A stretch of 64,000 nt of DNA, taken from Amphibacillus marinus. GTDB lineage: Bacteria > Bacillota > Bacilli > Bacillales > Amphibacillaceae. The stretch is taken from assembly GCF_900110345.1 (NCBI RefSeq), contig NZ_FODJ01000002.1:264049-328048 (forward strand). The letters run 5' to 3'. The notes under the pieces were generated by a model that saw only the letters and a program-made list of their open reading frames with translations, was not told the origin of the DNA and did no database searches. Below are positions 44,931 through 57,831 of the stretch, one piece after another (the stretch's first letter is position 1; every line of letters starts with the position of its first letter). A program made the translations under genes and the position numbers.

Positions 44931-45245
44931 ATGGAAAACGAAGTCGTAATAATGCAATTGATTGCTAATGGTGGGGATGCTAAAAGTCACGCTATGAAGA
45001 GTATTGCACTAGCTCAAAAAGGGCAATTTGCTGAGGCAGATGAAGCACTAGCAACAGCCGCTACTTGCGTAAGCCAAGCTCATCACGGTCAAACGGCCTT
45101 AATTCAAGGTGAAGCTCGTGGTGAAAAACATGAAGTAAGCTTGTTAATGGTTCATGCTCAGGATCATTTGATGAATGCCATTACTATTTTAGACTTAGCA
45201 AAAGAATTTGTTAAATTATATAAAAAAATGGAGGGTTTAACATGA
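44931..45245 (+). CDS. PTS lactose/cellobiose transporter subunit IIA
   Basis: A 104-residue, three-helix phosphocarrier of the Lac family. The phospho-accepting His75 is in LLMVHAQDHLM. It receives phosphate from HPr and passes it to IIB. The ATG at 44931 follows AAAGGGGG; an upstream in-frame start lacks a ribosome site. It overlaps the IIB gene by four bases. The substrate is probably cellobiose or another beta-glucoside given the GH1 gene at the end of the operon. Confidence 0.9.
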   Translation: MENEVVIMQLIANGGDAKSHAMKSIALAQKGQFAEADEALATAATCVSQAHHGQTALIQGEARGEKHEVSLLMVHAQDHLMNAITILDLAKEFVKLYKKMEGLT

Positions 45246-45544
45246 AAAAGATACTATTAGTTTGTGCTGCCGGTATGTCAACCAGCCTACTTGTAAATAA
45301 AATGAAAGCGGAATCAGAAGCCATTGGTGAACAAGTTGCTATTGAAGCCGTTGCTAAAGAAACATTAGGTGAGCATATTGATTCAGCAAATATCGTCCTA
45401 ATTGGACCACAAATTGCGTATTTAGAAGATGACATTAAAACTGAATTTGCTGATAAAAATATTCCTATTAACGTGCTAAACACCGTTGATTACGGCATGA
45501 TGAACGGCAAGAAAATTTTAACAGAAGCATTAACACAGATTTAA
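45242..45544 (+). CDS. PTS cellobiose-type transporter subunit IIB
   Basis: A 100-residue cytoplasmic subunit. The phosphocysteine Cys8 sits in the loop VCAAGMSTSLLV typical of Lac-family IIB. It passes phosphate to the sugar during import by IIC. It is coupled to the IIA gene (ATGA overlap). A 113-base spacer with a long-range hairpin separates it from the IIC gene. Confidence 0.9.
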   Translation: MKKILLVCAAGMSTSLLVNKMKAESEAIGEQVAIEAVAKETLGEHIDSANIVLIGPQIAYLEDDIKTEFADKNIPINVLNTVDYGMMNGKKILTEALTQI

Positions 45545-45563
45545 GCGAGCAAATCATTATTAT

Positions 45564-45636
45564 GTGACTCGTTAACTTAGTTCAATCGTTTGCTTTAGCT
45601 AGCAGCCTCTACTCAGTTTTCAGCTCTACGAGTCAC
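45564..45636 (+). other. Hairpin in the IIB-IIC spacer
   Basis: GTGACTCGT pairs with ACGAGTCAC across about 55 bases and is followed by TTTATTTTAGG, which runs into the IIC ribosome site. It could reduce read-through or stabilise the IIA-IIB message. No known riboswitch class is recognised. Confidence 0.45.
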
Positions 45637-45657
45637 TTTATTTTAGGAGGGTTATTT

Positions 45658-46932
45658 ATGGACAAGTTTATGGCTTCAATGAATAAAAAATTAATTCCAA
45701 TTGCCAAGGCATTTGATACAAACCGATACTTAGATGCCATTAAAAATGGTTTCTTTGGTGTCATGCCATTCTTAATTATTGGTTCATTTTTATTAATTTT
45801 CGGCAACTTACCTATCGAAGGTTATCCTGAATTTATGCAATCTATTTTTGGTGCTGGCTGGGATAGTATCTTTAATATACCCTTTGAAGCAACTATGAAC
45901 ATTATGACTTTATTTGTCATTATGGGTACAGCTAAATCATTAGCTAAACATTATAAAATAAATGAATTAAATGCAAGCATTGCTGCCGTCGTTGCGTTCA
46001 TTATTTTAACGCCATTTATTTTTGCTGGCGAAGAAAGCGGTATTCCGACTGGAGCGTTCGGTGCGACTGGGTTATTCTTAGGTTTAATTTCTGCGATTGT
46101 ATCAGTTGAAATCCTACGTTTTATTGAAGGAAAGAATATAACGATTAAAATGCCACCAAGTGTCCCAGCAAATATCTCAAGCTCGTTTACATCACTTATT
46201 CCGTCATTCTTTGTTATTTTAGTCTTTACGATTATTCGACTATTGTTTGAGGGATCCGGCTTTGGCACAGCACAAAACTTTATTTACCAGATTCTTCAGG
46301 CACCGTTAACTAATGTTGGTAGTTCCTTGCCCGCAATGATCATTATTAACTTGTTTGCCTCGTTACTTTGGGCATTCGGTATTCATGGTACCGTTATTAT
46401 TGGTGCCATTATGGACCCTATTTGGTTATCCCTAACGGCAGAAAACGCAACAGCCTTTGCAGCAGGTGCTAATATTCCAAATATTATCAACACTGAGTTT
46501 CAATCTAATTTTGTCCAACTGGGTGGAGCTGGCTGTACATTAGGCCTTGTTATCTGTATGGTCTTTGTCGCTAAATCGAAACAGTATAAAACATTAGGTA
46601 AACTATCAATTGCACCAAGTATTTTCAATATTAATGAACCTGTTATCTTTGGAACACCGATTATCCTAAACCCATTGATGTTAATTCCTTTTGTTGTCTC
46701 AACTTTAGTTGCATTAATTATCACTTACTTTACGATGGCGACTGGTTTAGTACCCTTGACGAATGGCGTTAACCTACCTTGGACAACACCGCCAATTATT
46801 TCTGGTTTCCTTCTTAGTGGCTGGCGTGGTGCAACTTTGCAGGTGATCACAACATTAATTACAACTGCAATTTGGTACCCATTCTTTAGAATTTCCGATC
46901 AGCGTGCTCGTCAGCTAGAAGACGCTGAATAA
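45658..46932 (+). CDS. PTS cellobiose-type transporter subunit IIC
   Basis: A 424-residue membrane permease of the Lac/cellobiose family with about ten hydrophobic segments. It includes FAFGIHG-like LLWAFGIHGTVIIG and FNINEPVIFGTPI, the conserved loop that contacts the sugar. It imports a beta-glucoside while IIB phosphorylates it. Start ATG with AGGAGGG. It is followed by a strong intercistronic hairpin and then the GH1 gene. Confidence 0.92.
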   Translation: MDKFMASMNKKLIPIAKAFDTNRYLDAIKNGFFGVMPFLIIGSFLLIFGNLPIEGYPEFMQSIFGAGWDSIFNIPFEATMNIMTLFVIMGTAKSLAKHYKINELNASIAAVVAFIILTPFIFAGEESGIPTGAFGATGLFLGLISAIVSVEILRFIEGKNITIKMPPSVPANISSSFTSLIPSFFVILVFTIIRLLFEGSGFGTAQNFIYQILQAPLTNVGSSLPAMIIINLFASLLWAFGIHGTVIIGAIMDPIWLSLTAENATAFAAGANIPNIINTEFQSNFVQLGGAGCTLGLVICMVFVAKSKQYKTLGKLSIAPSIFNINEPVIFGTPIILNPLMLIPFVVSTLVALIITYFTMATGLVPLTNGVNLPWTTPPIISGFLLSGWRGATLQVITTLITTAIWYPFFRISDQRARQLEDAE

Positions 46933-46946
46933 ATCGAGCGAAAAAT

Positions 46947-46981
46947 CGTCGAGAACAACAGCTGACTAGTTGTTCTCGACG
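46947..46981 (+). other. Intercistronic stem-loop between IIC and GH1 genes
   Basis: A perfect 13-base stem (CGTCGAGAACAAC with its complement) and a nine-base loop. No T run follows, so it is less likely a full terminator than a partial attenuator or a 3'-end stabiliser of the transporter message. Confidence 0.6.
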
Positions 46982-47026
46982 TAACTTGCGCACATTTATT
47001 TTTGCGATAAAAAGACGAAGGGATGA

Positions 47027-48463
<1,437 letters not shown>

Positions 48464-48507
48464 CATAAAACTAATAACATGTCTTGTATGGAGAATAATT
48501 TATATTA

Positions 48508-48543
48508 AAACCAGATACTTCCTATAAAGGAGGCATCTGGTTT
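48508..48543 (+). terminator. Terminator of the PTS/GH1 operon
   Basis: A 16-base stem with two G-U pairs (AAACCAGAT...ATCTGGTTT) and a short loop lie about 45 bases past the GH1 stop codon, followed by T-rich sequence. Confidence 0.75.
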
Positions 48544-48865
48544 CTTAGTTCTTTTAAAAAACCCCTGCTATGCCGGTAATCTAAGAATAACAAAATTGAC
48601 AGTGATTATTATAATAAATTATTCATTATAGAAGCAGCATTAAAGTTAGTAAACGCATAGCATCTTACATTTTGCACCAGCCAATAGAAGTCTTGCATTG
48701 TGAAATAGAAAATACTAACACACATTCAAGGTAAGTAAGTCCAACCAATCTTGGATAACAGATATAAACTACTGAGCGCTGGTCGTCTATAGTTGGCTTC
48801 ATGTTTTTAAGTTAACGTAAATACACGAATGAAAATTTGACCAGTCACTTCCTCAGCACAAGGTA
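48544..48865. other. Intergenic region without recognised genes
   Basis: About 320 bases between the convergent PTS operon and FtsX-type permease gene. I see no ORF with a ribosome site, no structured RNA and no repeat of other window sequence. Confidence 0.45.
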
Positions 48866-51202
48866 TCATTCAATAATCAAATCATAAGCAGATATCTGCT
48901 TAATTTGACGTGCAATCAGCATTGATACGAGATAAGCTAGAACAAAAATACTCAAACAAAGGAAGATAATACTTGGGATATGAATGGCAAAGGACAACCG
49001 TTTCACTCCTGCGGCTGATAGAAGTAAGGAGAGCATTGGATTAGTAAAGAAATAGCCCAATCCCCCACCAGCTGTCACACCGATCATAATAATCGGTAAG
49101 TAACTCATGGCTATTTGATTCATCAATTGAAAGGTTGAATAGCCGATTGCCTTTAGAATGCCAAACTCCTTCTTACGCTTAATAATTAGCGTTTTAATCA
49201 CTAAATAAAGAATCATGACAACAACGATTACCGTAATGATTAAGACCATTACCATAACAGCAAAGACAGCAGCAGTATACATACCTGTCTGACTCTCAAT
49301 ATTTTCATCGATATCCAATGTTTCAATAATAGCATCGCCATACTGCTTTTGGATTTCGGACATAAATTCCTTATTTGAAATACCCGCTAAATAGACATAG
49401 AGCGTTGTACCTTGATAATTTGATTGCAGGTGTTGAATACCGTCCAAAGTCATAGAAGAAATTTGCCCTAGATTACCAATTGATTGACTCAATCCTGTTA
49501 CTAAATAACTGGCTGTTTCAGCACCATACTCGACTTCAACTGCATCGCCAATACCCTTATTAATTTTCTTTGAGACAACCCAAGAGATTGATAGTTCATT
49601 ATCATGCTTGGGCTGGCGCCCTTGATAAACGACGTCATTCTCTAAGTTGTTATAATGATCGGTAACATTCGTATAGACGTTCTGCCCGTCAATTTTGGTA
49701 TTAATTAGATCAAATATATTGACTTTGCTAACATGATTCATTTGTTCAATATTAGTAATTAACTCATGCGTATTAGCTTCAGGCTGAACAGCAATATAGA
49801 CATTTGCTGGCTCTGTTCCAAATAAGTTGATAAATGCCGTTTTATCAGAAGCAATGTTATAATACAACACGCCTGAAAAGACGGTAGCAAAAGTGAGTGC
49901 CGCTACAATTAAAGTAATCATGACATTCTGTTTTGAACTTGTCAGCATTGATTTTAACGCCAGTAACAGATGCAGACTACCTTTTGCCGTTGCCAAAGGC
50001 AGGTGATTCTTTCGGAAATTATGTGTTTGAATTCCACCACGCAGCGCATGCACAGGTGAAATTCTGCGAATACGGAAGGTCGATACTATCGTTACAACTG
50101 CTACACAAAGTGCTACTAAAAAAACACTGACCATATTAACAGTGAGGGCAATGGTTTGAACCCATAACAATCCTGTTAAGGTAGCAATAATCCCTCCTAT
50201 TATTGGCATTAATGCATACGACAATGCTATTCCAACAACACCCGAACAGAGTGTAATTAACATAAATTGCAGCAAGATCGAGCTAATAATTTGCCTGCTT
50301 GTATAGCCAACTGCTTTTAGTACACCAATATTAACGATACCATCTTCAATATTATTTGAAATGCTAAATTTAATGACAATGAGGGCAACAAGAACAATGA
50401 TAACAGCGAAGGCTACTAATATTGTCGCAATAATATTAACTGTTAATGTGCTTACCTCTTTCACTTCTATGATATCTAGTGTCATCAACGAGGGTGTCGC
50501 TTCTACAGATTGAAATCTCTCAACATAGCCAATAAAATCTTCTTTTAGCTGTGACGCCGTTGATTTATCTTTATTTAACACAGAGATTATCATCCCTTTT
50601 GCATCGCTATCTATTTGATCACTGAGCAATTGATAGCCAGCCTCAGGTAGCATTACCTTCATGACACCATTGTTATTCATACCCATCATGGTTGTTTCAA
50701 AAAAGCCTGCAATACGATAGTTATACTGCTTAGCTTGAAAAGTGATGGTAAAGTCATCCCCTAATTGATAGCCTCCATCCGTGTTAAAGCTGTAGGGGAC
50801 AAAAATGTCGTTGCCACTGAAGCTATTAAGCTGATCAATCCGCATTGCCGGTGCAATCGCACGCTTGGTATCTGCATTAAAAATAATGATATTATTCGTT
50901 ACTTCGCCGTTACCGAAATAGTAGTTAGCAAGGTTCATATCAATGACCTCTTCTGTCTCTGTTTCTTTTACTCCAGAGTAGTTTGCCAGAAATGCTTCGT
51001 AGTCAGAATGATAGCTTGCTTGATTCATCGTTATGACGAGATGAGGGTCTTTCAATTGTTCTGCTTTCTGATCAAAAAAAGTACTCAGTTGGGTAATAAC
51101 CATTAGACCGATATTAAGTAGCAAGGTCGCCACTAGAATGAAGATAAATAAAGACGCAGTAGCCGATTTACCTTTTCGAACATTCGCCAGTGCGAGTTTC
51201 AT
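48866..51202 (-). CDS. FtsX-family ABC transporter permease, duplicated-domain type
   Basis: A 778-residue permease. A first membrane segment (about 18-40) is followed by an extracytoplasmic domain of about 215 residues. A block of three segments (about 255-380) contains an FtsX domain. A second anchor (near 425), a second extracytoplasmic domain and a final block of three segments (about 655-775) complete it. The duplicated FtsX/MacB-like plan occurs in peptide- or lipid-linked exporters. The ATG at 51202 follows GAGGTGA; the longer frame is rejected. It pairs with the ATPase gene ten bases upstream and a two-component system. Substrate unknown. Confidence 0.83.
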   Translation of the reverse strand: MKLALANVRKGKSATASLFIFILVATLLLNIGLMVITQLSTFFDQKAEQLKDPHLVITMNQASYHSDYEAFLANYSGVKETETEEVIDMNLANYYFGNGEVTNNIIIFNADTKRAIAPAMRIDQLNSFSGNDIFVPYSFNTDGGYQLGDDFTITFQAKQYNYRIAGFFETTMMGMNNNGVMKVMLPEAGYQLLSDQIDSDAKGMIISVLNKDKSTASQLKEDFIGYVERFQSVEATPSLMTLDIIEVKEVSTLTVNIIATILVAFAVIIVLVALIVIKFSISNNIEDGIVNIGVLKAVGYTSRQIISSILLQFMLITLCSGVVGIALSYALMPIIGGIIATLTGLLWVQTIALTVNMVSVFLVALCVAVVTIVSTFRIRRISPVHALRGGIQTHNFRKNHLPLATAKGSLHLLLALKSMLTSSKQNVMITLIVAALTFATVFSGVLYYNIASDKTAFINLFGTEPANVYIAVQPEANTHELITNIEQMNHVSKVNIFDLINTKIDGQNVYTNVTDHYNNLENDVVYQGRQPKHDNELSISWVVSKKINKGIGDAVEVEYGAETASYLVTGLSQSIGNLGQISSMTLDGIQHLQSNYQGTTLYVYLAGISNKEFMSEIQKQYGDAIIETLDIDENIESQTGMYTAAVFAVMVMVLIITVIVVVMILYLVIKTLIIKRKKEFGILKAIGYSTFQLMNQIAMSYLPIIMIGVTAGGGLGYFFTNPMLSLLLSAAGVKRLSFAIHIPSIIFLCLSIFVLAYLVSMLIARQIKQISAYDLIIE

Positions 51203-51212
51203 TGTCTTCACC

Positions 51213-51977
51213 TCACCACCCCATTTCAGCAAGGAAGTGTTTAAGCTTATCGCTACGTTCAACATCCTCACAATCGTGGTAATGGCCTAAGCTTAAATCA
51301 CCATTTATAACGCCATCCTTTAAATACAAAATCCTATTCCCGCGCACTGCTGTTTTCAGATCATGAGTAACCAAGACAATACTTTGGCCAGCACGATTAA
51401 TAGTTGTAAACACATTAAGCACATTTTCACTAGCCGCTGAATTTAATGCCCCTGTTGGTTCATCGGCAAATAATACTTTGGGTTTGTTAATAATCGCTCT
51501 TACGATCCCAACGCGCTGCGCCTCTCCACCAGAAAGCTGGGTTGGAAATTTGGACCATGAACCTTCATCAATTTCAACTTGTTGGAACAGCGCTTTAGCT
51601 TTCTTAACGAGCTGCTGTTTATTTCGCGTTACCAGCAGACCGCTTGCCAGGATATTATCAAATACACTCATATTATCTAATAGATAAATTTGTTGGAAGA
51701 CAAAGCCACAATGGTTTCTTCTGAAAATGGCTGCTTGATCTTGAGTTAACTTAGCTAAATTCTTTCCAGCAAAGTCGATAGTGCCTAACGTCGGCTTATC
51801 CATCCCACTGAGCGCATAAAGGAGTGTTGATTTCCCTGATCCTGAGCTCCCCATTATGACGGTGAAATCGCCTTCCGCTATGCTAATATCGAGATTTTTT
51901 AATACATGCTGCTGATTACCACCACTAGAGAAGGTTTTACACAGCTTCTCTGTACTAATTATCGTTTTGGTCATCAT
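51213..51977 (-). CDS. ABC transporter ATP-binding protein (MacB/LolD type)
   Basis: A 254-residue ATPase. Walker A is GSSGSGKST, the signature LSGGEAQRV and Walker [12 protein letters not shown]. The trailing part of the Walker B region reads GALNSAAS, where most relatives have GALDS; the change is after the catalytic Glu. It powers the FtsX-type permease encoded next. Its start lies 126 bases after the kinase gene, beyond a terminator hairpin. Confidence 0.85.
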   Translation of the reverse strand: MMTKTIISTEKLCKTFSSGGNQQHVLKNLDISIAEGDFTVIMGSSGSGKSTLLYALSGMDKPTLGTIDFAGKNLAKLTQDQAAIFRRNHCGFVFQQIYLLDNMSVFDNILASGLLVTRNKQQLVKKAKALFQQVEIDEGSWSKFPTQLSGGEAQRVGIVRAIINKPKVLFADEPTGALNSAASENVLNVFTTINRAGQSIVLVTHDLKTAVRGNRILYLKDGVINGDLSLGHYHDCEDVERSDKLKHFLAEMGW

Positions 51978-52025
51978 TCATCGCCTACTCCCTATTTAAT
52001 CTTGCTTACTTTTCAAATAAAAAAA

Positions 52026-52045
52026 ACTGTAAAGAAGCTTACAGT
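52026..52045 (-). terminator. Terminator between histidine kinase and ABC transporter genes
   Basis: ACTGTAA pairs with TTACAGT around a six-base loop and is followed on the minus strand by eight T. It lies after the kinase gene and only about 50 bases before the ATPase gene. Confidence 0.75.
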
Positions 52046-52102
52046 CTTATCATACAAAAGGAGTCTTAGTCAATCTTTATGTAATTCTTAATTGATTCTT
52101 AA

Positions 52103-53368
52103 TTATGTTGCGAGTTTAATCTTTATCGCTACCGTAAAACCATCAGTTCGGTTATAGCAGTTAATTTGACCGTGCATTTTTTCGATAAAGTATTTAGATA
52201 TATATAGTCCCAGTCCTGATCCGTTTTGACCAGCAATGTTTTGACCTCGATAATATTTATTAAACAGCAGTGGTAACTCAGCTTCACTAATGCCCCTGCC
52301 AAAATCAATAATATCAACTTCCAGGTAATCCTGGTGAATGCGCGACTCTATTTTTATCTTAGTCCTTGCATATTTATAGGCGTTGCTAATAATATTATCT
52401 AATACTTGTTGCAGCCTTGTTGTGTCCGTTAAAATAAGACAAGGTGGGATCGGATCATAATCAATATTGTGATCAAAATTGACATTCTCAATCATCTCAC
52501 GCAATACGGTACTTGAAACTTCCACAACTGCCACTTTTAATTGCTGAAGCTCCTCTAAAGTAGCATGAAACATATCCGTAACCAGTAAATCAATTTGATC
52601 CGCTTTTGAAAAAATGGTCTGGACATGTTTTTTTACTTTATTATCATTTGTCTGTAGCAGCATTAGCTCAGTCACTGCTTTAATAGAAGCCAATGGTGTC
52701 TTAATATCATGACTTAGGGTTGCCACAAGTTCCTTTTTACTACGGTTCGATTCATACGCTCTCTGCCGAGCAGTAGCTAGCTCATCACGCAATAAATCAA
52801 AGCTTTCGGTAAACGCACCAAAGTAGTTGTTTTTGCCCATCGTTAACGGCCGGTCAAAATCACCTCTAGCCACATTCACCGCAAAATGCTGTAGCTGTTG
52901 GAATGGTTTAACTAGGGTTCGATTAATAATGGCAAGATAAATGAGGATCACAACCATAAGCAATCCCAAAATTAACGTCACAGCTATGATTAAATCTCTT
53001 TTCATTCGCACGACAATACTTTGTGCATCATTTTGAATAATGAGCTTGCCAACGACCTCGTTATTTTGCTGTAAATCAATAAGGGTATCGCGATTTTTGA
53101 TTGAAGCAAAGCTACTCGTAAACGAACTTGCTGGTGATCGATAAAGGACATTCTCCTCACGATCAATAATGGAAAACGGTTGAGAGACAATATGGTCAAC
53201 ATGTTGTGCAGTGACCTGCCCCCAATTGTTTTCAATCTTCTTAGTCAAGTCATTTATTGCCACAACATCAACCTCCTGTATGTTATGACGTTGTATAACA
53301 ATAACAGAAAGGACCATCCCTAAAGTAAATATGGTCAGAATCGTAGCAGCTAAGAACTTTATTCTCAT
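52103..53368 (-). CDS. Sensor histidine kinase
   Basis: A 421-residue membrane kinase. Segments lie at about 5-25 and 130-150 with an extracytoplasmic domain of about 100 residues between them, then a HAMP linker. The phospho-accepting His is in LSHDIKTPLASIK. ATP-lid boxes are NIISNAYKYA, IDFGRGI and GSGLGLYISKYF. The ATG at 53368 overlaps the response-regulator stop by four bases (ATGA). Unlike the kinase at 21 kb, this one has a real extracellular domain and may sense its signal directly. Confidence 0.87.
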   Translation of the reverse strand: MRIKFLAATILTIFTLGMVLSVIVIQRHNIQEVDVVAINDLTKKIENNWGQVTAQHVDHIVSQPFSIIDREENVLYRSPASSFTSSFASIKNRDTLIDLQQNNEVVGKLIIQNDAQSIVVRMKRDLIIAVTLILGLLMVVILIYLAIINRTLVKPFQQLQHFAVNVARGDFDRPLTMGKNNYFGAFTESFDLLRDELATARQRAYESNRSKKELVATLSHDIKTPLASIKAVTELMLLQTNDNKVKKHVQTIFSKADQIDLLVTDMFHATLEELQQLKVAVVEVSSTVLREMIENVNFDHNIDYDPIPPCLILTDTTRLQQVLDNIISNAYKYARTKIKIESRIHQDYLEVDIIDFGRGISEAELPLLFNKYYRGQNIAGQNGSGLGLYISKYFIEKMHGQINCYNRTDGFTVAIKIKLAT

Positions 53369-54054
53369 TGAAGATCCTCCAGAACATAGCCTGTTCCCCA
53401 AATTGTTTTAATAAATTGCGGCTCCTTAGGATTACGCTCAATTTTCTCACGTAAATAGCGAATATGGACATTGAGGGTGCCATCACCTACAAACGTATCA
53501 CCCCAGACATTATGAAAGAGTTCCGCTTTCGTAATGACACGGTTTTTATGCTTGACCAGATAGGATAATAGTTTATATTCCATTGCTTTAAGCTCAACTT
53601 CAACACCATTTACCCGTACCCGATGCTGATGGGGATCAAGTTGAATGGCGGCAGCAGAAATTAAACCAGCTTCTTGCTGAGCAGTATTCATGCTTAATCG
53701 TTTTAGGACAGCTTTTACTTTCGCTAGTAAAACACTGAGTGTATAAGGCTTTTGAATATAGTCGTCGCCCCCAATATTTAACGCGATTAGAACATCATCA
53801 TTACTTGAGCGTGCACTAATAAACAGAATCGGTGCCGCAATCGTCTGGCGTAACTTCTTACATAAATCAAACCCCGAAGCATTGCCCAAATTAATGTCCA
53901 GCAAAATAACAGCCGGGTCATGCTCCGTCAAAAAGCGTTCACATGCTTCGGCACTTGTCACAAACGCTGTGTTAATGTCAAACATATTAAAATACTCACA
54001 GGTTGCTTCAGCTAAATCCAGTTCGTCATCGACAATCAAACAGTCTAATTTCAT
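53365..54054 (-). CDS. OmpR-family response regulator
   Basis: A 229-residue regulator. The receiver domain has the phosphorylation Asp in VILLDINLG, acidic residues DDE near residue 9 and Lys in YIQKPY. The C-terminal winged helix ends IKTIWGTGYVLE. It heads the regulator/kinase transcript and probably controls the adjacent ABC transporter. Start ATG with AGGAGAT. Confidence 0.88.
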   Translation of the reverse strand: MKLDCLIVDDELDLAEATCEYFNMFDINTAFVTSAEACERFLTEHDPAVILLDINLGNASGFDLCKKLRQTIAAPILFISARSSNDDVLIALNIGGDDYIQKPYTLSVLLAKVKAVLKRLSMNTAQQEAGLISAAAIQLDPHQHRVRVNGVEVELKAMEYKLLSYLVKHKNRVITKAELFHNVWGDTFVGDGTLNVHIRYLREKIERNPKEPQFIKTIWGTGYVLEDLQ

Positions 54055-54160
54055 CCTGCTATCTCCTAGTAAAGATTGATATTATTTATTATAATACATC
54101 CGTTTAGGATGAGGGAGCTTTATAAAGAGCTTTTTCAAAAATGTGGCTATTCAGCTGAGT

Positions 54161-54967
54161 CTACTCACTCCCCTTATTTAAGTAGCGATACCGTGCAATA
54201 ATTAGATCGGTAATAATTTGAAACATGACCGCATGTGTCTGATAATTAGTCTGGTGCGGAAAAATAATCGCGTCACTAACAAATGGCAGGGTAAGCACTT
54301 CTGGATTGGCTGATAGCACAATAACTTTTGCTTTCGTTTGTGAAAAACTATTTTTCTTTGGCGTGCCTGTGCGAATTTGCTGTTTGGTTAAATAATCGCC
54401 AGAGTTAGTGAACACAATTATTAATGTCTCCTCCGTGGCATCTCGTAGAAATGCATCTTGGGCCAGGTCATTTTGAAACGTGGTAATAAATTTGCCGTTA
54501 TAGGCTAATTTGAGCTGAAAATCTAAAGCAGCCGATTGCGAAAAAACAGCACCTAATGCTACTACTTGTTTATGTCCGTAAATGGCTTTAGCGAATCGAT
54601 CTATTGTCGAGAGATCAATATTTTCCTTAAAATAATTAATATCTTTTAGAATTGAATCGAAATAGTGATCATAACCATCCTCTTCCATTAACGTGATAAT
54701 GTTAGAGATGTAATTTAATGGATTATTGAACCGATTCTCAACAAAAGCCGCATTGTCCTTCAAATCAAGATAATCATCAAATCCTAAGGTACGGGCAAAT
54801 TTTGAAATAGTAGATTTTGATACGTCGCATAATTTGGCTACCTCTCCAATACTCAATTGATGGATGGCTTGATAGTTGCTCAGCATCGTCAGCGCGATGT
54901 GATGATTAGTCGTTTCAGAAATTTGTCCGTTTAAGAAGACGATGAGCCTAATAATAAGTAACCCCAT
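54161..54967 (-). CDS. MurR/RpiR family transcriptional regulator
   Basis: A 268-residue regulator. An HTH_6 domain (about 25-80, with IGEVAKLCDVSKSTISKFARTLGF) is followed by a SIS domain (about 105-240, with ETLIIVFTNSGDYLT). It lies downstream of, and on the same strand as, a GH1 phospho-glucosidase gene and probably regulates it, parallel to the RpiR/PTS pair at 44 kb. A terminator hairpin stands between the two genes. The start ATG has AAAGGAAGCGG upstream; an internal ATG at residue 28 is possible. Confidence 0.83.
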   Translation of the reverse strand: MGLLIIRLIVFLNGQISETTNHHIALTMLSNYQAIHQLSIGEVAKLCDVSKSTISKFARTLGFDDYLDLKDNAAFVENRFNNPLNYISNIITLMEEDGYDHYFDSILKDINYFKENIDLSTIDRFAKAIYGHKQVVALGAVFSQSAALDFQLKLAYNGKFITTFQNDLAQDAFLRDATEETLIIVFTNSGDYLTKQQIRTGTPKKNSFSQTKAKVIVLSANPEVLTLPFVSDAIIFPHQTNYQTHAVMFQIITDLIIARYRYLNKGSE

Positions 54968-55132
54968 TAGACCGCTTCCTTTCCATTAACTAAATTTAAC
55001 CCTTATATATAGATGATACACTACCTTGTTATGATTACCATGTAAAGAAATTTACAGCCTTTTTAATGCACAACATGATGCTTGGCAGCTAATCGCCCAA
55101 AGGCACCTTTTGTTCTATAGGGTAGAACAGAA

Positions 55133-55169
55133 AGAAAGAATATCACTATTCGAGCGTGACATTCTTTCT
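55133..55169 (-). terminator. Terminator of the second GH1 gene
   Basis: AGAAAGAAT pairs with ATTCTTTCT, with an inner TCAC/GTGA. On the minus strand it is followed by TTCTGTTC. It lies about 30 bases past the GH1 stop codon. Confidence 0.65.
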
Positions 55170-55197
55170 ACACAGAACTATCTTGTTAAATCATAGC

Positions 55198-56649
<1,452 letters not shown>

Positions 56650-56891
56650 TCACTTTTCATTTAGCTAATGATATCAACGTGTTGCGCATATACTTTGTTA
56701 CTTAAATTATAGTGTAGAGCTTAACGATGGAAGCAAAAGTTCGCAAATACGAAACTCCTCCTTTATAGCACTAACCTTAGCAAGATGGTAGTTGTGTCTT
56801 TTTAATGGACTCAAGCTAAAACGGTATTGACTCTTCAAAAAAGAAAAATCAATACCGTTCTGTAATTAGTAGCAATAGTGATGCCTTGATC

Positions 56892-57752
56892 CTATTTCAA
56901 CCGATCTTTTAAAAACAGCTTTATCAAATTAGCACTTGTTTCTAAATCTTCCTCTAGTGGGAAATGGCCCGTGTTGAGCAAATGGACATCACAATCGTTA
57001 AGATCGTTTTGGAAAGCCAATGCCCCTTGAGGTCCGAAAAACATATCATTTTTGCCCCAAGCCACTAAAGTCGGCGGTTGATAGGTTCTGAAATACTTAT
57101 GCCATTCTGAATACTGCTTTACATTATTCTGGTAATCATAATATAAAGCAAGTTGAATCTCATCATTCCCGGGACGATCCAGCACAAATTGATCCATATT
57201 CCATGCATCAGGACTAATCCGCTCTGGATGACGTGTTCCATCGGTATATTGATGCTTTGTGAAGGCTAATTCTAATAGTGGTCTTAACTTATCCTTGTTC
57301 GCCTTAGTTGGCTGCTCCCAATAAGCGCGAATTGGGTCCCAAGCCGCTAATAATCCTTCCTCATAGGCATTACCATTTTGAGTAATGATCGTTGCAATTT
57401 TTTCAGGGTGCTTGACTGCTAATCTAAAGCCTACTGGAGCACCATAATCATGGACGTAGATACTGAATTTCGTTAAGCCTAGCTGGTCAACAAACTCAGC
57501 GATTAGCATTGCCAAATTACTAAAGCTATATTCAAAAGTGCTCATTGCTGGTTGATCACTATTACCAAAACCCGGATAATCTGGTGCTACAACGTGATAC
57601 GTGTCACTCAATTTCGGAATTAAGTTTCGATACATATGCGAAGAAGAAGGAAAGCCATGAAGCAATAAAATTGTTGGGTTGTTGTTATCCCCAGCTTCTC
57701 GATAAAAAATATTAATATTATTTACCTTTGCTGTTTTGTATTCAACTACCAT
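56892..57752 (-). CDS. Alpha/beta hydrolase (haloalkane dehalogenase/epoxide hydrolase-like)
   Basis: A 286-residue enzyme. The oxyanion loop is LLHGFPSSSHMYRN. The nucleophile elbow VHDYGAPVG has an Asp (Asp102) in place of Ser, and the catalytic His is in NTGHFPLEED. An Asp nucleophile marks the dehalogenase/epoxide hydrolase group, but the true substrate is open. The ATG at 57752 follows GAGGTGAG. Divergent from a CGNR-type regulator with palindromic operators between the two genes. Confidence 0.85.
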   Translation of the reverse strand: MVVEYKTAKVNNINIFYREAGDNNNPTILLLHGFPSSSHMYRNLIPKLSDTYHVVAPDYPGFGNSDQPAMSTFEYSFSNLAMLIAEFVDQLGLTKFSIYVHDYGAPVGFRLAVKHPEKIATIITQNGNAYEEGLLAAWDPIRAYWEQPTKANKDKLRPLLELAFTKHQYTDGTRHPERISPDAWNMDQFVLDRPGNDEIQLALYYDYQNNVKQYSEWHKYFRTYQPPTLVAWGKNDMFFGPQGALAFQNDLNDCDVHLLNTGHFPLEEDLETSANLIKLFLKDRLK

Positions 57753-57831
57753 TTTTCTCACCTCGTCATTTTTTTGGTTATCAAGCTACTTGTGAGTTAA
57801 CAATACCTCCTATCCTTATAGCGGCTATTTG

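Noticed and set aside
48544..48865. Possible promoter TTGACA near 48599
   Set aside because: No -10 at usable spacing and no gene follows on that strand.
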